A DNA stretch of 64,000 bases from GCA-2683135 sp964507445 (lineage in GTDB: Bacteria > Planctomycetota > GCA-002687715): assembly GCA_964507445.1 (NCBI GenBank), contig CAZDQF010000014.1, forward strand, positions 1 through 64,000, read 5' to 3'. Made by a program: the position numbers and the translations under genes. The notes under the pieces were generated by a model. That model did not search any database. It was not told the origin of the DNA and was given only the letters and a program-made list of their open reading frames with translations. Shown here one piece after another: positions 1 through 6,884 of the stretch. Position 1 is the first letter of the stretch; each line of letters opens with the position of its first letter.

Positions 1-1926
1 GCCGGGGGGGGGGGGCGCCCGGGCGTGGGGTGGTGTAGCGGCACAGGGCTGCGGAGGCTAGCCCGGGCCCCGAGCCCGGGCCCGGGGGGTCCCCCCACCG
101 GCGCGGGGTCCGGCCCCGGCGCCCCGCCCGTGCCCAATCCTGGAAACGGCCCGGGCCCCGTAGGCCCGCCGCCTCCCCCCGCGCCGTTGGCCAACGAGCG
201 GGCGTTCGGGTTCTTCGCCAGGAGCGCGTTCGGCAAGGGACTCGCAGCCAACCGATGGGAGATCTGGTGGCGGCTCAATCAGGAGGCTTACCTCGACGGT
301 CGCGGTCGTGAGGGCGGCGTCCCGCGCGCCGTCTCCAGGACCGCCGACCTGGACCTGGGGGACCTGGTGGGAGGAGACCTGGTGCCCCCGTCGGCAGGGC
401 GCGGGGAGGCCGCCAGGTCCCTGCTCCTTCCGTTGCTGCTGGACGCGACGAGCCACGACGCGGCGACGGTGCGAGCGGAGGCAGCCCTCGCCCTCGGCAG
501 GGCAGGAGGCCGGGATCACGCTTCATTGCTGCTGGAGCTGGTGGGGGATGAGGACCGTTCCGTTCGACAGATGGCCCTGCTGGCCCTGGGACTGACCGGT
601 TCGTCCGGGGCGTCGCCGGTGCTGCAGTCCTGCGTCACGGACCGCGGGTGCGAGGACGCCGAGCGGGCCTGCGCCGCCCTGGCGCTCGGGCTGCAGGGGG
701 ACGACCGGGCCGTGCCCGCGCTGGTCGCCGTGCTGCATCAGACCCGTGTCAGCCGTGAGGTCATGGCGGCCGTGCTGTGTGCCCTCGGGTTGATCAGGAC
801 CGATGACGCCGCGATCGAGTTGATCCGGGTCGTTGAACGGGAGGACGTGGGAGGTGAATTACGAGCCGTGGCGGTCGTCGCCCTTGGTCGACAGCAGCTG
901 GCGAGCGAGGTGACGCGGCTCATCGGATTGCTGGAGGACCGTGAGGTGCATGTCCGCCGGTCCGCTGCCCTGGCGCTGGGCCGGATGCGCTACGCCTCCC
1001 GAGGTTGGGCGCGCCGTGATCGACTGCTCGCGCAGCAGGCCCGCTGGGCGGAGCGTCGGACCCTCGGTCCGGAGGCCCGGAGGCGCTTCCGTGAGCACGT
1101 CGCCGCCGTGGTCCGTCGGGCAGCGGCGGAAGACCGGGACCTGGGGCGGCTCTGCCGCCGCGCCGTAGACGCCCTGAGCCGGACGCTGGACGGGGATCGT
1201 GATCCCATGGCCCGCCACTTCGCGGCCCTCGCCCTGGGTCGAATCGGCACCGGGGAGGCGCGGAGCGTCCTCCTGAAGCACTACAAGCGACGCAGCGGCC
1301 TGCCCGCGTCGAGGGCCTTCATGGCGCTCGCGCTGGGGATCTCCGGGGCCGGGGAGGCCTCCGACCTCCTGCTCAGGGGTGTGACCAGCAAGGGGCTCGA
1401 TCCCTCCACCAAGAGCGCCCACGCCATCGCGTTGGGCGTCCTGAATGACGAGCGCGCGGGGGCGCGTCTGCTGACAGAGGTGCGCGACGGGCGGTCGGCG
1501 GCGCTGCGGGGCGCCGCCGCCGTGGCCGTGGGCCTCATGGACTACCGCCGTGGAAAGGAGACGCTGCGGCGAGCCCTGGCGACGGCCAGGCACCCGGCGT
1601 TGCGACCTGCCATCGCCCTGGGGTTGGGGCTGCTCGGTGACGGTGATGTGCTCAAACGTCTTGAAGCGCTGGTCCTCACCGGGTCCTCGGCGATCTCCAG
1701 GGTCGAGGCGGTGCGGTCCCTCTCGGCGATCCGGGACCCGGCCGCCGCCGAGCTCCTGGCCAGGTTGATGGGGCGGCGGGATCTCAGCGACTACACGCGC
1801 GCCGCGGCGGTGCACGCCGCCGGTTGTATGGCGCGCACGGGGGAGCGCTCAGGCCTGGACGGGTTGGCGCGGGATTGGAACTACCTGCTCCCGTTCCGCT
1901 TCATCACCTTCGTGGTTCAAAGGTGA
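1..1926 (+). CDS. HEAT-repeat protein, 5' truncated by the window edge
   Basis: The frame is open from base 1 and stops at 1924-1926, so the true N-terminus, probably a signal peptide, lies upstream. The visible part opens with a Gly/Pro-rich low-complexity linker of about 55 residues. A Trp-rich segment (NRWEIWWRLNQEAYL) follows, then about eleven degenerate helical repeats with recurring ALALG-type cores (ALALGRAG, ALLALGLTG, FAALALGRIG, AIALGLGLLGD). HEAT repeats normally form a protein-binding solenoid. A Pro/Gly linker, a WxxWW-type segment and HEAT repeats in that order are, to my knowledge, common in secreted planctomycete proteins. The last 23 bases overlap the convergent birA. The binding partner is unknown. 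A run of twelve G at bases 4-15 sits at the window edge and could affect the frame there. Confidence 0.8.
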   Translation, partial: AGGGGRPGVGWCSGTGLRRLARAPSPGPGGPPTGAGSGPGAPPVPNPGNGPGPVGPPPPPAPLANERAFGFFARSAFGKGLAANRWEIWWRLNQEAYLDGRGREGGVPRAVSRTADLDLGDLVGGDLVPPSAGRGEAARSLLLPLLLDATSHDAATVRAEAALALGRAGGRDHASLLLELVGDEDRSVRQMALLALGLTGSSGASPVLQSCVTDRGCEDAERACAALALGLQGDDRAVPALVAVLHQTRVSREVMAAVLCALGLIRTDDAAIELIRVVEREDVGGELRAVAVVALGRQQLASEVTRLIGLLEDREVHVRRSAALALGRMRYASRGWARRDRLLAQQARWAERRTLGPEARRRFREHVAAVVRRAAAEDRDLGRLCRRAVDALSRTLDGDRDPMARHFAALALGRIGTGEARSVLLKHYKRRSGLPASRAFMALALGISGAGEASDLLLRGVTSKGLDPSTKSAHAIALGVLNDERAGARLLTEVRDGRSAALRGAAAVAVGLMDYRRGKETLRRALATARHPALRPAIALGLGLLGDGDVLKRLEALVLTGSSAISRVEAVRSLSAIRDPAAAELLARLMGRRDLSDYTRAAAVHAAGCMARTGERSGLDGLARDWNYLLPFRFITFVVQR

Positions 1927-2707
1927 GGATCCGGGCGTGCTCCGCCCGTAGATGCTCGGCGCCGTCGGCGGTCTGAACTTCCAGCCCCACCAGGGGGTCC
2001 AGAGACGTCACGGTCCCCTGCACCTCGCGCTCTCCCTCTGCGGCGGTCACCACCGCGCCGATCAGGAGATCCTGGGCGGCCCAGGAGTCCCTGATGGCCT
2101 GCTCGTCTCCTGCCGCGGCCACCCTCAGCCAGCGATCCAGACTCTGGAGGGTGGCGGCGAGCAGGGACTCCCGGTCCAGGTCCTCGCCGCGGGCCATGTG
2201 CAGTGACGCCGCAGGCCGCCCCGGGTCCCGGGGGAGCCGGTCTGTGGGGACGTTGACGTTGATCCCCACACCGACCACCGCCACCGCGGCCCCGTCTTGC
2301 GTCTCCGCCAGGTCGACCAGGCAGCCCGCCACCTTGCCGCCTTCGACGAACACGTCGTTGGGCCACTTGAGCTGCGGTTCTGCGCCGGTCCCGCGGATCG
2401 CCTCCGCCACCGCCAGCCCCACGGCTGGGGACAGCAGCCGCCGGTCCGCCGGCGGCGGCTTGACCACCACGGAGAACCACAGCCCGCGCCGCGCCGGCGA
2501 ACACCAGGTGGTGCCGCGCCGTCCCCGGCCGGCTCGTTGGCCCTCCGCCACCACCACGGCGCCGTCCCCGGCCCCGTCGCGAGCGGAGGCCAGGGCCAGA
2601 TCGGACGTGGAGTCGACGATGCCGAGGACGTGGAGGTCCGCGGCGAAGCGGTGGCCATCGCCGAGGTGATCCAGGATGCGAGTCCTGCGGAGCGGCCGTG
2701 TGATCAA
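1904..2707 (-). CDS. birA: Biotin--[acetyl-CoA-carboxylase] ligase
   Basis: This ligase activates biotin as biotinyl-AMP and attaches it to the biotin carboxyl carrier protein of acetyl-CoA carboxylase, in the cytoplasm. The 267-residue protein has the family motifs GRGRRG (biotinyl-AMP loop), KWPNDVF and GVGINVN, followed by a small C-terminal SH3-like domain. It has no N-terminal helix-turn-helix, so it is a group I monofunctional ligase rather than a BirA repressor. The start is TTG at 2707-2705, preceded by GGAGG. It overlaps the nadC stop as TTGA, implying translational coupling with nadC. Its 3' end overlaps the convergent HEAT gene by 23 bp. Confidence 0.93.
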   Translation of the reverse strand: MITRPLRRTRILDHLGDGHRFAADLHVLGIVDSTSDLALASARDGAGDGAVVVAEGQRAGRGRRGTTWCSPARRGLWFSVVVKPPPADRRLLSPAVGLAVAEAIRGTGAEPQLKWPNDVFVEGGKVAGCLVDLAETQDGAAVAVVGVGINVNVPTDRLPRDPGRPAASLHMARGEDLDRESLLAATLQSLDRWLRVAAAGDEQAIRDSWAAQDLLIGAVVTAAEGEREVQGTVTSLDPLVGLEVQTADGAEHLRAEHARILTFEPRR

Positions 2708-3588
2708 GAGGAGACCTCCATGTCGAGGGCCATGTCCAGTGCCTCCACCGAGTGGGTGAGGGCGCCCACGGAGATGCGATCCACGCCCAGGCAGGCGAGG
2801 GTCCTGACCCGATCCAGGCGGATGCTGCCGGACACCTCGATGAGCGGCGGCGGAGGCCCTGCGCCGTCCCGTCGTTGTACGGCCTCTCGCACCATGGAGT
2901 CGTCGAACTCATCCAGCATGATGACGTCCGGCGACTTCGTCAGCGCGGCGTCGAGCTGCTCCAGGTCCTCCACCTCGATCTCCACGGGCACGTCCGGTGC
3001 GGCGTCCTGAACGCGGCTGATCGCTTCAGCGACTCCGATCCTGTCTCGAGACAGACCGGCGAGCTGGATGTGGTTCTCCTTGATGAGGACCATGTCCCCG
3101 AGGTGTTGGCGGTGATTGAGACCGCCGCCGCAGCGGACCGCGTACTTGTCGAGGATGCGCCAGCCGGGGCAGGTCTTGCGGGTCTCCTGGATGCGCGCCC
3201 GCGTCCCTCGGGTCGCCTCCACATAGCGGGCCGTGGCGGTGGCGATCCCCGACGCCCGTTGGAGGAAGTTGAGCAGGGTGCGTTCAAGGGCGAGGAGGTC
3301 GCGAGCCGGACCTCGGAGCCTGGCGACGACGTCGCCGCAGGCCACGGAGGATCCGTCGTCCAGCAAGAGCTCCACGTCCACCTCCGGGAACGCTGCGGTC
3401 AGGGGGCTGCCTGTCTCGAGGAGCACCAGCCCGGCCACCACCCCTTCGGCCCTCGCGACGACCGCCGCGGTCCCCGTCCGGGCAGACGGGACCAGGTGAC
3501 GGGAGGTCACATCGTTTCGGACGCTGTCCTCATCCAGGGCGAGCCTGACCAGGTCGCGGATCGACGGATGGTCCTTGGGTGACTGCAT
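2704..3588 (-). CDS. nadC: Nicotinate-nucleotide pyrophosphorylase (quinolinate phosphoribosyltransferase)
   Basis: NadC converts quinolinate and PRPP to nicotinate mononucleotide, CO2 and pyrophosphate in de novo NAD synthesis. The 294-residue protein shows the full family signature: LALDEDS near the N-terminus, RTLLNFLQRASGIAT, ETRKTCPGWR, KYAVRCGGGLNHR (substrate Arg/His/Lys residues), IEVE, MLDEF and EVSGSI. I chose the ATG at 3588, which leaves about 15 residues before the conserved IRDLVRLALDED segment. In-frame codons continue upstream to about 3645, but no clear ribosome-binding site decides the start. It is coupled to birA downstream. nadA and nadB are not in the window. Confidence 0.93.
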   Translation of the reverse strand: MQSPKDHPSIRDLVRLALDEDSVRNDVTSRHLVPSARTGTAAVVARAEGVVAGLVLLETGSPLTAAFPEVDVELLLDDGSSVACGDVVARLRGPARDLLALERTLLNFLQRASGIATATARYVEATRGTRARIQETRKTCPGWRILDKYAVRCGGGLNHRQHLGDMVLIKENHIQLAGLSRDRIGVAEAISRVQDAAPDVPVEIEVEDLEQLDAALTKSPDVIMLDEFDDSMVREAVQRRDGAGPPPPLIEVSGSIRLDRVRTLACLGVDRISVGALTHSVEALDMALDMEVSS

Positions 3589-3614
3589 GCCGACAACGCT
3601 ACGCGCTGTGACCC

Positions 3615-3902
3615 TCATCCACCATCGGTGAGCAGCCAGGGCCACCAGCTATGGAGCCGGTTGCCGTCGATGCCGGGGACCCATCGCAGCGTCTCCGGTC
3701 GGTCCAGGGGGAGCAGCCCCCGGATCAGCAGGACGCGGCGAGTCAGGGACGCGCCAGCCCCGGGGAGCACCTGGATCGCATGGGCGGGGGCGTCTCGGAG
3801 GGCCAGGCGCCGGGGTGCCACGCGGCAAGAAGCCCTTCGGTCGGACCAACTCGTACCGGCTGCGAGGAGAGCGGTCAGGAGCACGATCGGGGCCTGTTTC
3901 AT
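3615..3902 (-). CDS. Small putative secreted protein of unknown function
   Basis: I do not recognise this 95-residue ORF. It begins with a convincing signal peptide: Met-Lys, then PIVLLTALLAAG, then TSWS. The remainder is Arg/Leu-rich with a Trp-rich tail. The ATG at 3902 is preceded by AAAGGTG about 4 nt away, and the ORF ends 26 bp before the nadC start, so it could be the first gene of a small operon with nadC and birA. Against it are the lack of recognised homologues and the ease with which GC-rich DNA yields spurious ORFs. Confidence 0.4.
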   Translation of the reverse strand: MKQAPIVLLTALLAAGTSWSDRRASCRVAPRRLALRDAPAHAIQVLPGAGASLTRRVLLIRGLLPLDRPETLRWVPGIDGNRLHSWWPWLLTDGG

Positions 3903-3965
3903 AACACCTTTCAAAAAAGTGGCTTGCGGCGATGTGGCCGGTCTCGGGGGGCGCCCGGTGATCGG

Positions 3966-3980
3966 TTGAATTCGATTCAA
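3966..3980. promoter_or_regulatory. Inverted repeat TTGAAT-TCG-ATTCAA in the divergent intergenic region
   Basis: A perfect 6-3-6 inverted repeat sits in an AT-rich patch (about 3960-4005) in the 326-bp gap between the leftward ORF at 3902 and the rightward HU gene. The geometry fits a small operator for a dimeric regulator. No regulator is encoded nearby. The rest of 3903-4106 shows no gene that I can support. Confidence 0.3.
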
Positions 3981-4106
3981 ATCGTTTCCTGGTAAGTAAA
4001 TACGTCCGCCGAGGTGTGCCGATAAGGGGAGACAGGGCATGCTCCGTGACCTCATCTTCTCGGTCGGTGCCCGCCACGTGGGCCGTATCCAGACCCACCG
4101 AATATG

Positions 4107-4135
4107 TTGACCTCGTTCTTAACGCCCACTATAAT
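4107..4135 (+). promoter_or_regulatory. Sigma70-type promoter for the HU-family gene
   Basis: TTGACC (4107-4112) and a perfect TATAAT (4130-4135) are separated by exactly 17 bp. This is the strongest consensus promoter in the window. Transcription would start near 4142, giving a leader of about 87 nt before the HU ATG at 4229. Confidence 0.8.
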
Positions 4136-4228
4136 CATGGGTTATGGGAATCCCGTGACTTTGCTCCCGACGCGTTCGGGTGCAGTCGGCGGGGCCTCCG
4201 CTGGCGGGGGTCGCTCCAGGAGATAGGC

Positions 4229-4588
4229 ATGGCAACGATCACAAAGAAAGAGCTGGTGAACCGGATCGCTGCGAAGACCAAGCAGACGAAGATCGTCACG
4301 AAGGACATCATCCAGATGTTCCTGGACGAGATCGTGCGCGAGCTGGGCTGCGGGAACCGCTTGGAGTTCCGCGAGTTCGGTGTTTTCGAGATCAAGCAGC
4401 GCGCGGCACGTAAGGCCCAGAACCCCCGTACCTTGCAGAAGGTCCATGTGCCCGCGAAGCGGGTCGTCAAGTTCAAGGTGGGGCGCGGCATGAAGGCCGC
4501 GGTCGACGCCATGGCCGAGGACGCCTCCGCTGAAGCCGTGCCCCAGGTGACCACCAACGGCACCACGCCTCCGGACTTTCCTGCCTGA
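4229..4588 (+). CDS. HU/IHF-family DNA-binding protein
   Basis: This is a histone-like nucleoid protein of 119 residues, expected to dimerise and bend DNA. The HU fold is clear from MATITKKELVNRIA at the start, a helical dimer core, LEFREFGVFEIKQR, and the beta-arm tip AQNPRT, where many HU proteins have GRNPxTG. After the core (about residue 92) a Pro/Thr/Ala-rich tail of about 27 residues follows, which canonical 90-residue HU lacks. The MATITKKEL...FREFGVFE...AQNPRT pattern resembles HU proteins I associate with planctomycetes. AGGAGA 7 nt upstream decides the start at 4229. The frame is open upstream to 4016, but that stretch overlaps the promoter. The gene is monocistronic, with its own promoter and terminator. 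Confidence 0.92.
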   Translation: MATITKKELVNRIAAKTKQTKIVTKDIIQMFLDEIVRELGCGNRLEFREFGVFEIKQRAARKAQNPRTLQKVHVPAKRVVKFKVGRGMKAAVDAMAEDASAEAVPQVTTNGTTPPDFPA

Positions 4589-4633
4589 CAGGGGGTTACA
4601 TCCACCGGAGGCGGGCTGTCCCCCCCGACCCGT

Positions 4634-4670
4634 AACGTGGCGCTGGAGATCTCCCATGCGCCACGTTTTC
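4634..4670 (+). terminator. Intrinsic terminator of the HU-family gene
   Basis: The arms AACGTGGCGC (4634-4643) and GCGCCACGTT (4658-4667) form a perfect 10-bp stem, and the T tract begins within the 3' arm (TTTT, 4666-4669). The 14-nt loop contains a further self-complementary GGAGATCTCC. It lies 45 bp after the HU stop. A 23-codon ORF (4656-4727) that would encode a single hydrophobic helix starts inside this hairpin. Confidence 0.7.
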
Positions 4671-4802
4671 GATGACATCCTGATCGCCGCCGCCATCGTC
4701 CTTCTGGTCAGCCTCACCCTCCTCTGACCGTCGGCGCTTCCCGTCGTCCCCTCGATTGATAGGTTCGCACCTGCCCGTCGCGTCGCGCCGGGCCCGGATG
4801 CC

Positions 4803-6881
4803 ATGGACGATCACAGCCTGCAGGTACTCGAGTTCGACGGGGTCCGTCGCCTGCTCCGTTCCTATGCGACCTCCGCCCTCGGGCGGGAGGTGGTGGACGG
4901 CCTCCGTCCCTCCAACGATGCCCGCCGCCTGGCGGTGAGCCTGCGCCAGACCGACGAGGCTCGAGCGCTCGTGGATGACGGCAGGCCGCTGCCCCTCGCC
5001 GGGCTCTGCGACATGGGGCGTATCGTCAGCGAGGGACACCAGCAGAGCCGGACGCTGGGGCCGGCGGAGCTCCTGTCCATCCGGCGAATGATCGGCGCCT
5101 GCCAGACCCTCAAGGCGTTCCTGGACGAGGAGAGAGAGCGGGCACCCACCATCGCCGAGCTGGCCGACCGCTTCCTCGACCATGAAACCCTGGCGGGAGC
5201 CATCGACGACGTGGTGTGTCCGCCCGGGGAGGTGCGTGACTCCGCTTCTCCGCGCTTGTGGGAACTCCGGCGCGCTCGCCGAGGCCTCGAGGAGCAGATC
5301 CGTGAGCTCATGGACTCCCTGGTCGCCGGCAAGCGCCTCCGGCCGTTCCTGCAGGACCGCACCTGGTCGTTGCGCAACGGCCGGCACGTCCTCATGGTGA
5401 AGCTGGACAGCCGCGGCAACGTCCCGGGGATCCTGCACGACAAGAGCGCGTCGGGAGAGACCGCCTTCGTCGAGCCGCACGAGGTCGTGGCCCTGTCCAA
5501 TGAGCTGGCGGACGTCCGGCTTGATGAGGACCGGGAGTGCAACCGTCTGTTGCTGGAGTTGTCCCAGCGGACCTACGCGGAAGAGCGGCGGCTGGCCTAC
5601 TCCCAGAACGTCGCGGCCTGGATCGACTTCACGGCGGCGCGTGGGCGGATGAGCCAGGAGCTCGGGTTGACCTCCGCGCGGCTGGTGGACGAACCGGTGA
5701 TCCGCCTGAGAGGCGCCCGTCACCCGCTGCTGCAGCAGTCCCGGCGAGAGGGAGGCCTGGAGCACGACGTCGTGCCCATCACCGTGACCCTGGGGGACCC
5801 CTATCACATGGTGGTGGTCACGGGGCCCAACACCGGGGGCAAGACCGTGGCCCTGAAGACCATCGGCCTGATCCAGCTCATGTTCCAGTCCGGGCTTCAT
5901 GTGCCTGCGGACCGGGGCACCGAGCTGCCCTGCCTCGAAGGCATCCACGCTGACATCGGGGACGAGCAGAGCCTGTCGCAGAACCTGTCCACGTTCTCCG
6001 GCCACGTGGAGAACATCGTCCGGATCCTGGCTGCCGCCGACCGACGCAGCCTGGTGCTGCTGGACGAGCTCGGCGCCGGGACCGACCCGGAGGAGGGTGC
6101 CGCCCTGGGGGAGGCGATCCTGCAGCAGCTCCTGGAGCTGGGCGCCCGCACCGTGGTGACGACCCACCTGGGCAGCCTCAAGGGCTACGCGTTCTCCCAT
6201 CCGGAGGTGGAGAACGCGTGCGTCGCCTTCGACGTGGAGACCCTGACACCGACCTACGAGTTGCTGGTAGGACAGCCGGGTTCGAGCCGTGCCCTGGCCA
6301 TCGCCGAGCGCCACGGCATGCCGGCGGAGGTCATCGAGCGGGCGGAGGAGTTGGGGCGGGACGCGGACAAACGGACGGAGGAGCTCATGGGCGCGCTCAT
6401 GACGTCCCGTGTGGAAGCGGAGCGATCGCGCCAGCGGTCCGCCGACCTGGTGGAAGAGAGCCGGGACAAGCTGCGCGAGGCCGAGCACGCGTTGGGGGAG
6501 GCGGAGGCGTCGCGAGGCCGGATCGAGGACGAGGCGGAGTCCGAGGTGGCCCGGATCCTGGGAGAGTTCGCGACGTCCGCCCGGCCTCACCTGAACGCGC
6601 TCAAGAACGTGCCGAAGGCGTTGCTCGAGGACGTGGAGGCCCTGGAGTCCCTGCTGGGCACACGGCTGCACACCAAGGCGTTCGCAGACCGGCGTCGGGA
6701 GTTCCTCCGTGACCTGAAGAAGCACGACGAGGTCTACGTGCCCCGCTTCGGTCAGGTGTGCCGCATCGAGAAGCTGCAGCGGAGAGAGGAGCGGCTCACC
6801 GTGAAGGTGGGCGCCATCTCCATGCAGATCGCATTCGACGACGTGTCCTGGGTGACACCGCCGGACGCCCCAAGGGGCTGA
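4803..6881 (+). CDS. mutS2: MutS2-family ATPase without Smr domain
   Basis: MutS2 is a MutS-like ABC ATPase that lacks the mismatch-recognition domain. It has been linked to suppression of recombination and to rescue of collided ribosomes. The 692 residues comprise an N-terminal lever/clamp region (about 1-300), Walker A GPNTGGKT (about residue 340), the signature SLSQNLSTFSGH, Walker B with D-loop LVLLDELGAGTD (about 417) and the switch histidine TTHLGS. A charged coiled coil (about 505-590) and a short beta-rich C-terminus follow. Typical MutS2 proteins are about 770-790 residues and end in a Smr nuclease domain, which is absent here with no sign of a frameshift. The stop lies 3 bp from the convergent membrane gene. 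Confidence 0.92.
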   Translation: MDDHSLQVLEFDGVRRLLRSYATSALGREVVDGLRPSNDARRLAVSLRQTDEARALVDDGRPLPLAGLCDMGRIVSEGHQQSRTLGPAELLSIRRMIGACQTLKAFLDEERERAPTIAELADRFLDHETLAGAIDDVVCPPGEVRDSASPRLWELRRARRGLEEQIRELMDSLVAGKRLRPFLQDRTWSLRNGRHVLMVKLDSRGNVPGILHDKSASGETAFVEPHEVVALSNELADVRLDEDRECNRLLLELSQRTYAEERRLAYSQNVAAWIDFTAARGRMSQELGLTSARLVDEPVIRLRGARHPLLQQSRREGGLEHDVVPITVTLGDPYHMVVVTGPNTGGKTVALKTIGLIQLMFQSGLHVPADRGTELPCLEGIHADIGDEQSLSQNLSTFSGHVENIVRILAAADRRSLVLLDELGAGTDPEEGAALGEAILQQLLELGARTVVTTHLGSLKGYAFSHPEVENACVAFDVETLTPTYELLVGQPGSSRALAIAERHGMPAEVIERAEELGRDADKRTEELMGALMTSRVEAERSRQRSADLVEESRDKLREAEHALGEAEASRGRIEDEAESEVARILGEFATSARPHLNALKNVPKALLEDVEALESLLGTRLHTKAFADRRREFLRDLKKHDEVYVPRFGQVCRIEKLQRREERLTVKVGAISMQIAFDDVSWVTPPDAPRG

Positions 6882-6884
6882 CGG

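Noticed and set aside
3649..4098. 149-codon minus-strand frame overlapping the small secreted ORF
   Set aside because: Pro/Arg-rich with no signal peptide or ribosome-binding site; the overlapping frame from 3902 is more protein-like.
4596..6725. 709-codon minus-strand frame opposite mutS2
   Set aside because: Antisense shadow; rich in Leu/Gln/His/Gly with no recognisable fold, while the plus strand has intact Walker motifs.
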